This document shows, one piece after another, positions 42,595 through 51,561 of a DNA stretch of 64,000 nucleotides (within the stretch, counting starts at the first letter, position 1; every line of letters starts with the position of its first letter). Below the pieces are notes generated by a model. It was not told where the DNA came from, searched no databases, and worked only from the letters and a program-made list of their open reading frames with translations. The DNA is from Ensifer sp. BR816 (GTDB lineage Bacteria; Pseudomonadota; Alphaproteobacteria; Rhizobiales; Rhizobiaceae), in contig NZ_KB905370.1 of the NCBI RefSeq assembly GCF_000378985.1, forward strand, positions 2,341,830-2,405,829, in the 5' to 3' direction. A program made the translations under genes and the position numbers.

Positions 42595-44111
42595 TGGTGG
42601 CTCCCATTTGTGACGTCCTGCGCCCCATCGGCGGCGCGTTCGACGAATCCGGCGACGGCGACGATGGCTGCATCCGTGTGCGGCAAAGCGGCAAGCTCGC
42701 CCAGCGTCACCGGTTTAATGGGTGGGCGTAGCCGATAGTAACCGACCTCGCCCGGCGGAACGTTACGGCATTGCGCCAGCAGTTCAGCCGCGGTCAGACC
42801 GCACAGCCGGCCCTGACATGGTCCCATTCCGCATCGTGTGAACGCCTTCATCTGGTTGGGGCCCGGCACTCCGAGCGCCGCAACTTCACGCAGCTTGACT
42901 GCTGTAATTTCTTCGCAGCGGCAGACGATGGTGCCGTCGTCCTCGGGCACGCGAAACCTTTTGCCGGGCCGGAACCGATGCTCGATGAAAGCCCTGCCCC
43001 TGAGGGCTCGCGCGAGCTTTCGCGCGAGTTCGTTCCGGCGCTGTTCGTAGGCGCCCTGGTCAATGCGATTTAGATCGAGCGCCGCAGACAGGCCCGCGAG
43101 TTCTCCTTGCCGAGCCGAGGCAACCGCCCCGACGATTCCCGCCGCATCACCGGCGATTGAAACCCCCGGAACCGAACTTGCGCCGCGAACGTCGACGGCC
43201 GGGCGGAATGCTGCCAGGCGCTCGTCCCAGACATAGTCGCAGCCGGCTGCGAGCGCGAGATTGAGGTTCGGCGCGATCCCCTGGTGCAGAAGGAGCAGGT
43301 CGCCTTCGATGCGCAGGGGCTTGTTGCCGCGATGGACCCGCAAAGCGCTGAATTGTGCGGAACCGACCGTCTCGATCGCAGTCACCCCGCGAATGACACG
43401 GGTTCGACGGTGAACCTCCAAGAGGAGTTTGAGGCCCTTGAGGGCATAGGGCGACGTGGCAAAGCCAAGCAGGTGAGGCAGGGCCGAGCGCCAGTTCTCG
43501 ACCGGCGTGGTGTCGACGACCGCTGTCACGGAGACGCCGGCCCTGAGGAGTTGGCTTGCCAGCAAGTACAGCAGTGGCCCGGTCCCGGCGAGGATGGTCC
43601 GTCCGGAGGGCACCAGGCCTGACGACTTCATCAAGATCTGCGCGGCTCCTGCCGCCATGACGCCGGGCATGGTCCACCCCGGGAACGGGAACGGACGCTC
43701 GAGCGCGCCGGTTGCGAGAATCACTCGATGGGCGGCGATCGGCCGAGCGATGCCGCCGAGCGCGATCCCGACCTCGAGCGCATGGGCGCCATCGCAGGTT
43801 TCCTCGTCAGCGGGCCCGACGTTCCACACCGTCGCCCGGCGGGCATAGCTCAGGTCCGCGCGCCGGAACCGCTCGATGAGCATCCGACCGGCAGCGTAGT
43901 CCGGCCCCATGCGCGCGAGATCGGCGTCCGAAGCGCGCTCGACCGAGCGATAGATCTGGCCGCCAGGCGAGTCGTTTTCGTCGGCCAGCAATACGGCGAG
44001 GCCGTGGGTCGATGCTTCAATCGCAGCCGAGAGGCCGGCGGGCCCGGCGCCAACGACGACGAGGTCATAGGCAGGAGCGAGGTCGGCTGCAGACTGAATG
44101 TTTTGAATCAT
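42591..44111 (-). CDS. FAD/NAD-binding dehydrogenase subunit with BFD-type Fe-S domain (OoxA/LhpF-like)
   Basis: This 506-residue protein has an N-terminal FAD domain (DLVVVGAGPAGLSAAIEAS), an NAD-like fold in the middle, and a C-terminal BFD-type region with cysteines VCRCEEIT and FTRCGMGPCQGRLCG. This composition is typical of the large subunit of opine oxidase, hydrogen-cyanide synthase and the D-hydroxyproline dehydrogenase complex. The start at 44111 overlaps the small Fe-S subunit gene by four bases. Together with the next two genes it should form a heterotrimer passing electrons from an amine to the respiratory chain. Confidence 0.9.
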   Translation of the reverse strand: MIQNIQSAADLAPAYDLVVVGAGPAGLSAAIEASTHGLAVLLADENDSPGGQIYRSVERASDADLARMGPDYAAGRMLIERFRRADLSYARRATVWNVGPADEETCDGAHALEVGIALGGIARPIAAHRVILATGALERPFPFPGWTMPGVMAAGAAQILMKSSGLVPSGRTILAGTGPLLYLLASQLLRAGVSVTAVVDTTPVENWRSALPHLLGFATSPYALKGLKLLLEVHRRTRVIRGVTAIETVGSAQFSALRVHRGNKPLRIEGDLLLLHQGIAPNLNLALAAGCDYVWDERLAAFRPAVDVRGASSVPGVSIAGDAAGIVGAVASARQGELAGLSAALDLNRIDQGAYEQRRNELARKLARALRGRAFIEHRFRPGKRFRVPEDDGTIVCRCEEITAVKLREVAALGVPGPNQMKAFTRCGMGPCQGRLCGLTAAELLAQCRNVPPGEVGYYRLRPPIKPVTLGELAALPHTDAAIVAVAGFVERAADGAQDVTNGSHQ

Positions 44112-44410
44112 TCTTCCCGCCCCGGCATGGCCGCGCCATCCTGTGTTTCGACCCGCATGCCCTCGACCACGGTGGTCAGGCAAGCCTGCCGGTTCGGCCG
44201 GCCATCGATCTTGACCAGGCATTCGAAGCAGACACCCATCATGCAGTAAGGACCGCGGGCGGCGCCGGACACCGGGGTGCGCCGCGTGCTGCAATGCCCC
44301 GCGGCCAACAGGGCAGCGGCAACGCTGTCGCCGTGGCGGGCCATGGTCGGCACGCCGTTGAATGTGAATGAGACCGAGCTCTCTCTTCTGTCAGACAGCC
44401 GCCGGAACAT
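44108..44410 (-). CDS. 2Fe-2S small subunit of amine/opine dehydrogenase (HcnA/LhpE-like)
   Basis: This 100-residue protein is a single plant-type ferredoxin-like domain: FTFNGVPTMARHGDSVAAALLAAG, then the cluster ligands in GPYCMMGVCFECLVKIDG and the distant QACLTTV. Small subunits of this exact type occur in HcnA, sarcosine-oxidase-like and D-hydroxyproline dehydrogenase complexes. The start at 44410 (MFRRLSDR) lies 20 bases inside the upstream oxidase gene, and its end overlaps the large-subunit start, so all three are coupled. Confidence 0.9.
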   Translation of the reverse strand: MFRRLSDRRESSVSFTFNGVPTMARHGDSVAAALLAAGHCSTRRTPVSGAARGPYCMMGVCFECLVKIDGRPNRQACLTTVVEGMRVETQDGAAMPGREE

Positions 44411-45518
44411 GGAACCTCCGGGAGTGAAATACGGAAAGATCCTCAGAAAGCGCCCCGGCCGAAATTTGCCGCGGCAGGACCAGCGCATGGTTCGCCGCCA
44501 GCGTCACGCCGGAATGGCAGGCGAATGCAAAGGCACCTGGAAACCTCTCCGATTGCTCGTAAATGGGGTAGCCGTCGGGCGTCACCACGCGGAATGCAGT
44601 CCAGATCCGCACCGCCTTGGCGTCCCTGAGCAGGGGGAAGGTGCGTAGGGCGCGTTCGGCCAGAACTGAGGTGATAGGTCCTCGCGGTCGCTGATGATCG
44701 ATCGTCGCCTCCTTGCTCTCGCCGATCAGTACAGAGCCCTCGTCCGTCTGCCGCAGGTAGCCGGTGGCGTGGCTGAGGAAAGGCTTCAGCCGCTCGGTGA
44801 CGATGATCTGGCCGCGGCTGGGCGAGAGCGGAACGCTCAGCCCAACCATCGGGGCGAGCGCGGTATTGCCGATGCCGGCCGCAAGCACGATCTTGCCGGC
44901 ACCGAGCCTCCAGCCTTCCCCAGCCACTTCGAAGCCGCCGGCGCGATGGCGGATCGCAGTCGTCTTGCGATGTGGCAGATAGTGAACGCCACGCTGCTGC
45001 AGCGCCTTGTGAAAGGCAGCGAACAGCCGCAGCGGGTTGGCGTGTCCATCGAGCGGGCTGAAAATCGCGCCTGCCACTGTCTCTCCGACGAGGGGCAAGC
45101 GGCGGCGCGTCTCCGCCTGGTCGAGGATCTCATATTCGAGCGGCGGCGTTCCTTCCGCGTCCATTCCTGCTTGGCCGGCGAGCATCGCCATCGATGCGAT
45201 CCCGCGTTGCAGCTCCGTTGGCGTGAGCCGGATTGAGAAGCCCCCCGACTGGACAAAGCCGGTATCGATGCCGGTTTCGGCCTTGAGTTCGGCTGCCAGC
45301 CGGTGCCAGTTCGCCGTCGAGGTTCGCGACCACCGCGAATAGGCGGCGTTGCCGAGGCCCTTGCTGGAGCTCCATACGAGACCGAAATTCGCCCGGGCGG
45401 CCCTGTTTGCCACATCGCCCTCGTCGAGGATTGCAACCCTTTGTCCGCATCTCGACAGACCCCAGGCTATCGATACCCCTACCAGCCCGCCGCCGATGAC
45501 GATTACGTCGTAATCCAT
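44391..45518 (-). CDS. DadA-like catalytic subunit of amine/opine dehydrogenase (LhpB/OoxB-like)
   Basis: This 375-residue FAD protein of the DAO family has the N-terminal DVIVIGGGLVGVSIAWGLSRCG and the pattern LDEGDVANRAARANFGLVW, where catalytic subunits of opine oxidase and D-hydroxyproline dehydrogenase have similar residues. It is the likely substrate-oxidising subunit, supplying electrons to the Fe-S subunit whose gene overlaps its 3' end. Imino acids (D-hydroxyproline, D-proline) or opines are plausible substrates. The ATG is 57 bases after the preceding oxidase gene. Confidence 0.9.
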   Translation of the reverse strand: MDYDVIVIGGGLVGVSIAWGLSRCGQRVAILDEGDVANRAARANFGLVWSSSKGLGNAAYSRWSRTSTANWHRLAAELKAETGIDTGFVQSGGFSIRLTPTELQRGIASMAMLAGQAGMDAEGTPPLEYEILDQAETRRRLPLVGETVAGAIFSPLDGHANPLRLFAAFHKALQQRGVHYLPHRKTTAIRHRAGGFEVAGEGWRLGAGKIVLAAGIGNTALAPMVGLSVPLSPSRGQIIVTERLKPFLSHATGYLRQTDEGSVLIGESKEATIDHQRPRGPITSVLAERALRTFPLLRDAKAVRIWTAFRVVTPDGYPIYEQSERFPGAFAFACHSGVTLAANHALVLPRQISAGALSEDLSVFHSRRFHVPAAV

Positions 45519-45575
45519 TCCGCTAGCTTCTCTCGGCGCGTATTCCCACGGCCTTCTCCGGATCTGGCCTCACGG

Positions 45576-46898
45576 TCAGATTGCGCCGACTTTGACTTTC
45601 GAACCATCAAGGAGGCGCGATAGGCGGAAGGGGGTGGGGTCAACACAGGGTGTATCATTGGCAACCAGGTCGGCCGCCAGGCGGCCGATACCGGGGCCCA
45701 GGCCGAAGCCATGGCCGGAGGCGCCCGCCGCCAGATAAAGACCTCTCACACCGTCGGCCGGCGAGATGACCGGCACCGCGTCCGGCGTGAAATCCACGTA
45801 GGCTCCCCAACTGTCGGCGACTTCGACTCCCGCCAATGCAGGAAACTGCTCGGTGACCCGCTTCAAAATAGCCGCGATGGTGCGGCGGCTCGGCGGCGGG
45901 TCGAGAACGCGCATCCGCTCGAAGGCCGTCGGCTTGCTCTTGTTCAAGCTTCCAAATGCCTCCGGACCCTGAAGGAAGGACTTGCCGATGCCGAACTGCA
46001 CCGCTTTCAGACGCTTCATGAACATCGGCATGAACCAGCGGGCGTAGCGAATGCCTTGCGGGGTGATGTCGAGCATCGCCCTGCCGCTGATCGCAAGCGT
46101 GTAGCTGCCATCCAACCTACGGGTCAGCGCGCACTCCGGTGTATAGATCGCCTCACCCAGATTCGCTGTTGGCCGCGTACGAAGCGCTGTCTGACGCACG
46201 CTCGCCTGCGGAAACAAAACGCCGTGCTGGCGACAAAACATCGACGTCCAGGCGCCGCCGGCGCAGAGAACCGCTTGTGTCCGGATGGTTCCCTTTTCGG
46301 TGATCACCCCGGCCACCGCGCCATTGACCAGATCGAGGCCTCGCGCAGCGCACTCCTGGTGGATCGTCGCCCCAAATTTGCGAGCGCCGTTCGCGATCGT
46401 CGGCGCGGCGATGGCAGGTTCGCCCTTGCCGTCATCGATCGAATGGACCCCGCCGAGCCACCGGCGGCCGTTTGCCGGAATCGTGGCAGCCGCTTCCTTG
46501 GCGCTCAGCATCTTCGTATTGACGTTGAACTGGCGCGCTATGTCACGCCATGCTTCCCATTCCGCCAATTGCTGCGGATTGTCCGTAGCGTAAAGCAGAC
46601 CGCATCGGCGGAAGCCGACGTCCTCTCCGATCTTGGACTCGAACTCACCCCATAGCCGCAGGGCGACACCCGAGAGCGGCAGCTCGCGCTCATCCCGGTT
46701 CTGTTGGCGGCACCAACCCCAGTTGCGGCTCGACTGCTCGCAGCCGACATGGCCCTTTTCGACCAGAGCGACGGACAGTCCCCTCTCCGCCAGAAAGAAA
46801 GCCGCCGTTGCACCAATAATGCCGCCGCCGATGACCACAACATCGGCCTTGGCGGGAAGCTCTTGATCGTTCTGTATGCGTTTGACAATTGGAGACAT
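45576..46898 (-). CDS. DadA-like FAD-dependent oxidoreductase
   Basis: This 440-residue protein is a separate member of the DAO family: ADVVVIGGGIIGATAAFFLAERG, VEKGHVGCEQSSRNWGWCRQQNRD, and a C-terminal AAGASGHGFGLGPGIGRLAADL. The NWGWCRQQ motif is shared by many rhizobial oxidases acting on D-amino acids, N-methyl amino acids or opines. It is first in the minus-strand operon. Whether it acts on the same compound as the downstream trimer or on its N-substituted form is open. Confidence 0.9.
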   Translation of the reverse strand: MSPIVKRIQNDQELPAKADVVVIGGGIIGATAAFFLAERGLSVALVEKGHVGCEQSSRNWGWCRQQNRDERELPLSGVALRLWGEFESKIGEDVGFRRCGLLYATDNPQQLAEWEAWRDIARQFNVNTKMLSAKEAAATIPANGRRWLGGVHSIDDGKGEPAIAAPTIANGARKFGATIHQECAARGLDLVNGAVAGVITEKGTIRTQAVLCAGGAWTSMFCRQHGVLFPQASVRQTALRTRPTANLGEAIYTPECALTRRLDGSYTLAISGRAMLDITPQGIRYARWFMPMFMKRLKAVQFGIGKSFLQGPEAFGSLNKSKPTAFERMRVLDPPPSRRTIAAILKRVTEQFPALAGVEVADSWGAYVDFTPDAVPVISPADGVRGLYLAAGASGHGFGLGPGIGRLAADLVANDTPCVDPTPFRLSRLLDGSKVKVGAI

Positions 46899-47292
46899 GG
46901 GGGCTGACCTGAATTGATTGTGGCGGCCGATCTAATACGGCACTATTTCCTGCCCCTCCGACAGCGCACTCCTCGCCGATGAAATTCCCGACGGGCAGGG
47001 AAGACTGTCTGATAGCTTGCTGTCATCGCGCGTCCTCGAAGTGAGCTCATGGGAAGCTACCGTAGGAAGGCGAGCAGCATGCATCGACTGAAGATAGAGG
47101 GACGGCCGAAAGTTCCGTTTTCGGCGGCGCGACGATCAAATCTGCGGCCGTGGCGCGGGTAAGCTACAGAGCATCGTAGTGGTTTTGAATCGACGTTCGG
47201 TCGAGCACGACAGATACCGCGATCGGGTTCGTATCACCCCTGCTGCCACAGAAAATTGAAGAGCGTGCACAATCAAAAACAGAGATGAAGCC
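46899..47292. other. Divergent promoter region
   Basis: The 394 bases between the minus-strand oxidase operon and the plus-strand racemase-like gene must hold both promoters. I see no open frame worth calling. The section near 47160-47290 is AT-richer and ends in GAGATGAAG, the ribosome site of the downstream gene. Confidence 0.45.
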
Positions 47293-47997
47293 ATGACTAC
47301 AGACGTTCATGAGTCCCCTGCGCTTGCCATGATCCACACGGTCCCCGGGATCATCCCCGCCTTTAACGAACTCGTTGGCCGCCATCTGCCCGGTTGGCGC
47401 CCGTTCAACATGTTGGATGAGAGCCTGCTGGGGAACACGATCCGCGAAGGCACGCTGTCACGTCAGACCATGCGGCGGCTCGCGACTCACATTTGGTCGG
47501 CGGTGGATGCGGGGGCTTCGGCTGTCCTCGTCACCTGTTCCTCGCTCGGCCCTGCAGTGGATGCGGCAGTGCCGCTCTGCCCCGTACCCCTCTTCCGTAT
47601 AGATGACGGGATGGCGATTGAGGCGATCCAGCGCGGGAACCGAATTGGCGTCCTTGCAACTCTGGTCACAACAATGAACCCTACAACCCGCCTAATTGAA
47701 CGCCATGCTCAAAAAATGGGTCAGAACGTTTCCGTGACCGGTCGTCTTTGTGAAGGAGCCTTTGATAAATTGCGAAACGGGGACAGGGCGGCGCATGACG
47801 CGATGATACGTGAAGGTCTCGCTTCGCTCGTGGGCAACGTCGACGTGGTTGTTCTTGCTCAAGCATCAATGGCAAATGCTCTAAATGAGATGAGCGAGGC
47901 ATCGGTGCCAGTACTTACTAGCCCTGAACTTGGTGTGCTGCACATGTCCTCCGCACTAAACGCGCGCTCCCGCGTCCAGGAAAGTGCGCAAAGTTAG
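47293..47997 (+). CDS. Asp/Glu racemase-fold protein with one catalytic cysteine
   Basis: This 234-residue protein belongs to the Asp/Glu/hydantoin racemase superfamily: LAMIHTVPGIIPAFNELVGR, the first active-site Cys in LVTCSSLGPAVD, and VGNVDVVVLAQASMANAL at the second site, where racemases need a second Cys. Here that position is not Cys, as in a subgroup of unknown function. A single-cysteine isomerase or decarboxylase chemistry (as in maleate isomerase relatives) is therefore possible. It is a single gene divergent from the oxidase operon, with a fair ribosome site. Confidence 0.85.
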   Translation: MTTDVHESPALAMIHTVPGIIPAFNELVGRHLPGWRPFNMLDESLLGNTIREGTLSRQTMRRLATHIWSAVDAGASAVLVTCSSLGPAVDAAVPLCPVPLFRIDDGMAIEAIQRGNRIGVLATLVTTMNPTTRLIERHAQKMGQNVSVTGRLCEGAFDKLRNGDRAAHDAMIREGLASLVGNVDVVVLAQASMANALNEMSEASVPVLTSPELGVLHMSSALNARSRVQESAQS

Positions 47998-48406
47998 AGC
48001 AGCGGTTTGCCGGTTTTCAGCAGTTCCGAACAGGCGGTCTTGAGGCTGCGCGATCTGATCGCAAAGCAGGCGACGGTTAAAATGTTGTCGTGTCATCTTT
48101 CGAGCCAGGATCGCGTTTACCGAGATTGAACCTGGCCTCGGCCCAATGGACTTCCTGATCAACAACGCAGCGCAGCTTCATCGACGGTGGGAACTCTCCG
48201 GGAAGCGTCCATCCAGCAGCCGCCTCATTGTCCGCTTTTTGGACCCGCACTGCACATTCCCGTCGGTATTTCTGAATGCCAGCTCAGGGTCGGTCGAATT
48301 GCGTCAAAGCGCTTCTTCGCGCTCCGGAGGCAGTCCCATCATGTGCTGGAACGGTCAAGGTACTCCACGACTGCGGTGTTCACCCAGAGGCGTAAAGGCC
48401 TCGCCT
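47998..48406. other. Intergenic region, possible decayed sequence
   Basis: These 409 bases lie between the racemase-like gene and the convergent LysR gene. Frames on both strands are broken by stops, and nothing could be assigned. The lower GC at 48060-48130 and mixed codon use suggest relics of an older gene or insertion. Confidence 0.35.
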
Positions 48407-49306
48407 TCAATTACTGCCCCATACGCCCATCAGCATCTCAAGAAATCGCTCCGCCGCCGGCGACAAGGTGCCGCCCCGACGGCGGACCACGCCGATGGTA
48501 CGCGATATCTCGGGATCGCCAATCGGGCGTGTGATCAGGAACGGATGGTCATCCTGCGGGGTCGCCATGCGGGGTAGGACGGATATTCCGAGGCCGGCCT
48601 CCACCAGACCGAGGGAGGTGGACAGATGGGTCACCTCATAGAACCAACGCAGCTTGATATTGGATTTTGCCAAGGCCGCGTCAAGCAAGGTTCGGTTGCC
48701 GCTCGATCGATGAACGGTAATCAGATGATAGGGCTCAAGCTCTGCCCAGCCGACCGCGGGCTTGGCGGCGAGGGGATGATCTCTGCGCGCTGCCAGCACG
48801 AAAGGGTCTTCTACCAGCCGGTCGAAGATCAAGTCCGGGTCCGACGTGCCCATGATATTTATGCCGAACTCCACCTCACCGCGTGCCACGGCTTGGAGGC
48901 CGTCGGTCGCGGGCAGGTCGAGGATACGAAAGCGAATGTTGGGATACTCCTCGTTGAACTGGCGAATGACGGTCGGCAGGAAGTAGAATGCTGCGGTGGG
49001 GAGGCATGCGATCGTTACCAGCCCGCCTCGATTGGTACCAACGTCGCGTACCGCGAACAAGGAACCGTCGAATTCCTCCAACATGCGCCGCACAAGCGGA
49101 ATGAGTTCTGTTCCGAGCGCCGTCGCCGACACATGCCTGGTCGTTCGCTCCAGTAGGGGCGCTCCAATTGCCTGCTCGAGCTTTTGAATCCGGCGGCTCA
49201 GGGCGGGCTGCGACAGATGCAACGCATCGGCAGCGCGATGAAAGCTCTCCAGTTCGACCACGCTCAAGAACGCCCGCAGGTCAAGGATCTCGCAATTAAT
49301 GCTCAT
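48407..49306 (-). CDS. LysR-type transcriptional regulator
   Basis: This 299-residue regulator has the LysR helix-turn-helix (LDLRAFLSVVELESFHRAADALHLSQPALSRRI in two parts, FLSVVELESFHRAAD and HLSQPALSRRIQKLE) and an effector domain with VTIACLPTAAFYFLP. It is divergent from the PrpF-type isomerase gene with 113 bases between, so it most likely regulates the isomerase and the NitT-type transporter. The effector is probably the substrate or product of the isomerase; this is inference. Confidence 0.93.
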   Translation of the reverse strand: MSINCEILDLRAFLSVVELESFHRAADALHLSQPALSRRIQKLEQAIGAPLLERTTRHVSATALGTELIPLVRRMLEEFDGSLFAVRDVGTNRGGLVTIACLPTAAFYFLPTVIRQFNEEYPNIRFRILDLPATDGLQAVARGEVEFGINIMGTSDPDLIFDRLVEDPFVLAARRDHPLAAKPAVGWAELEPYHLITVHRSSGNRTLLDAALAKSNIKLRWFYEVTHLSTSLGLVEAGLGISVLPRMATPQDDHPFLITRPIGDPEISRTIGVVRRRGGTLSPAAERFLEMLMGVWGSN

Positions 49307-49419
49307 CTTGCATCAATTTCCCGATTCTTAGCATTTCACAAATCAACCGTACTTCCGATAATTGGATCAAATAGGCCGATTGATACGGCGATGACATAAT
49401 TCCAATGGAAGCACAAGCG

Positions 49420-50502
49420 ATGAACGACCTCTTGGCGATTCCTTGCGTCCTGATGAGAGGCGGCACCTCGAAAGGTCCGTTCTTCCTGGCAAACGATCTT
49501 CCCGCGGATGCCAGCGAGCGGGACAAGATCCTGCTGTCCGTCATGGGTTCGGGTCACCCGTTGCAGATCGATGGCATCGGCGGCGGCAACCCGGTCACGA
49601 GCAAGGTGGCCATCGTCGGCCCTGCCACCATCGCTGGTGCTGACGTGGACTACCTCTTTGCCCAGGTGCGGGTCGACCAACAGATTGTCGACACCTCACC
49701 GAACTGCGGCAACATGCTTGCCGCGGTCGGCCCTTTCGCCATCGAGGCGGGCCTCGTTCCGGCCCGAGGCGAAACGACGCTCGTCCGGATCCACAACGTT
49801 AACACCGGCGGGATGATCGAAGCCGACGTTCCCACGCCGAAAGGCAACGTCTCTTATCTCGGCGAAGCGGCGATCGACGGTGTACCGGGCAGCGCAGCGC
49901 CGATCGCGCTGACCTTCATGGACGCAGCCGGCGCGCGTACCGGACAGCTCTTCCCCACCGGCAAGCCCATCGATTCCATCGACGGTGTGGCTGTCACATG
50001 CATCGATTGCGCCATGCCGATGGTGTTGGTCGAGGCAGACTCGATCGGCGCAACCGGCTTCGAGTCAGCGGCTCAGCTCAATGCCGACAAGACGCTGCTT
50101 GATCGGTTGGAGAGGCTGCGCATCGCTGCTGGCGAACGGATGGGCCTTGGAGACGTGCGGAACCAGGTGACCCCGAAGCCCGTGCTCATTTCCCCGCCAA
50201 AGTCGGGAGGCGACATCAGCGTACGGTATTTCATGCCGCATCAATGTCACCCTTCGCTGGCGACGACGGGAGCCGTGGGGATTGCCACCGCCTGCATCAA
50301 TGAAGGCACCGTCGCTTCCCTTCTCGTCGGCACGCGCAAACCACCGGTGGTGCTTTCGATTGAGCACCCGAGCGGCCACCTGGACGTCAAGCTTTATGAA
50401 AGGGACGGCAAGATCGTTGCCGGCATCCTTCGTACCGCCAGGCGGCTGTTCGAAGGACATGTCTTCGCAAAACCTGTCACGCAACTGGGTTGCGCGGCAT
50501 AA
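49420..50502 (+). CDS. PrpF-family isomerase (4-oxalomesaconate tautomerase-like)
   Basis: This 360-residue protein belongs to the PrpF/GalD/LigU group of the diaminopimelate-epimerase fold: IPCVLMRGGTSKGPFFLANDLP, GIGGGNPVTSKVAIV, the site NCGNMLAAVGPFA and GIATACINEGTVASLL. These enzymes shift a double bond in unsaturated tricarboxylates such as methylaconitate or oxalomesaconate. The ATG at 49420 gives the normal family start; an ATG at 49405 lacks a ribosome site. No partner hydratase or aldolase lies near, and a transporter follows 45 bases later, so the imported compound itself may be the substrate. Confidence 0.88.
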   Translation: MNDLLAIPCVLMRGGTSKGPFFLANDLPADASERDKILLSVMGSGHPLQIDGIGGGNPVTSKVAIVGPATIAGADVDYLFAQVRVDQQIVDTSPNCGNMLAAVGPFAIEAGLVPARGETTLVRIHNVNTGGMIEADVPTPKGNVSYLGEAAIDGVPGSAAPIALTFMDAAGARTGQLFPTGKPIDSIDGVAVTCIDCAMPMVLVEADSIGATGFESAAQLNADKTLLDRLERLRIAAGERMGLGDVRNQVTPKPVLISPPKSGGDISVRYFMPHQCHPSLATTGAVGIATACINEGTVASLLVGTRKPPVVLSIEHPSGHLDVKLYERDGKIVAGILRTARRLFEGHVFAKPVTQLGCAA

Positions 50503-50547
50503 TGATCGTGGCCGCCGGGAGGGCGCCACCAACAGGAGGAGAATATC

Positions 50548-51549
50548 ATGCACAAGCTCATGCTCGCCCTCGCGGCCACCGTCGCCCTTGCCGGTTCGGC
50601 ATTGGCGGATCCCGTCCGCATCAGCGTCGGTTCTTATAATCTCAACAATCTCCCCTTTCCGGTCGCCCAGGGACTCGGCCTTTATGAAAAGGAAGGCCTG
50701 GAGGTGACCGTTGAAAACTTTGCATCGGGCGGGTCGAAGACGCTTCAGGCGCTTGTTGCCGGCTCGACGGATATCGCCGTCGGCTTCTACGACCATACGA
50801 TCCAGATGCAGTCGCAGAAGAAGGCTGTCGTGGCCTTCGTGCAGCTCGCCCGCAATTCCGGGCTCGTGCTGGCTGGCGGCAAGAACAGCACTTTCGACCC
50901 GGCAAAACCGGAAACGATCAAAGGCGCAAAAGTCGGGATCACCTCGCCGGGCTCGTCTTCCGATTTCTTCGTCCGCTATTACCTGCAGCGCAACGGACTG
51001 TCCGCGGACGACGTCTCGCTGATCGGCGTTGGCTCCGGCTCCGCCGCCGTCGCGGCCCTTGAACAGGGCAAGGTCGACCTGCTCGTCAACTACGACCCGG
51101 CAGCGACCTTCATCGAGGCCAAGGGCGTCGGCAAGATCATGGTCGACGGGCGCAGCGACGACGGTGCCAAGGCGATCTATGGCGGGATTTACCCAACCTC
51201 CGTCCTCTATGCCACACAGAGCTATATCGAGGAAAATCCGGAGACCATCCAGAAGGTCACGAATGCGACGGTCAAAGCGCTCGAGTGGATGAATAGCCAC
51301 TCCGCAGAAGAGATCGTCGACAAGCTCCCGAAGGAGTTCATCTCCGGCGATCGTGACACCTACATCAAGGCGGTCGAGAACGCGAAGGCGATCTTCTCAA
51401 AGGACGGGCGCATCAACGAGGAAGACATCAAGACTCCGCTGGCCGTCCTGAAGAGCTTCAACGAAAAAGTCGCTGCGGCTGAAATCGACCTTACGAAAAC
51501 CTACACGAATGAGTTCGTCGGCAAGGTCCCGAACGTCGCTGCCAACTGA
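50548..51549 (+). CDS. NitT/TauT-type ABC transporter, substrate-binding protein
   Basis: This 333-residue protein has a signal peptide (LMLALAATVALAGSALADP) and an NMT1/TauA-like type II binding domain: YNLNNLPFPVAQGLGLYEKEGLEVTVENFASGGSKTLQALVAGSTDIAVG, seen in parts such as GLGLYEKEGLEV and GITSPGSSSDFFVRYYL. Ligands of the family include sulfonates, nitrate, phthalate and thiamine precursors. Strong ribosome site AGGAGGAGA. ATPase and permease genes follow directly. Confidence 0.93.
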   Translation: MHKLMLALAATVALAGSALADPVRISVGSYNLNNLPFPVAQGLGLYEKEGLEVTVENFASGGSKTLQALVAGSTDIAVGFYDHTIQMQSQKKAVVAFVQLARNSGLVLAGGKNSTFDPAKPETIKGAKVGITSPGSSSDFFVRYYLQRNGLSADDVSLIGVGSGSAAVAALEQGKVDLLVNYDPAATFIEAKGVGKIMVDGRSDDGAKAIYGGIYPTSVLYATQSYIEENPETIQKVTNATVKALEWMNSHSAEEIVDKLPKEFISGDRDTYIKAVENAKAIFSKDGRINEEDIKTPLAVLKSFNEKVAAAEIDLTKTYTNEFVGKVPNVAAN

Positions 51550-51561
51550 CAGGAGGAGGTC

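Noticed and set aside
42591..45518. Hydrogen cyanide synthase (hcnABC)
   Set aside because: Gene order differs from hcnABC, an aldehyde dehydrogenase is coupled to it, and the neighbours are amine/opine-type oxidases. The shared subunit types are equally found in D-hydroxyproline dehydrogenase and opine oxidase.
48146..48577. Open frames overlapping the 3' end of the LysR gene
   Set aside because: They run antisense to the end of a clear LysR gene and have no recognisable features.
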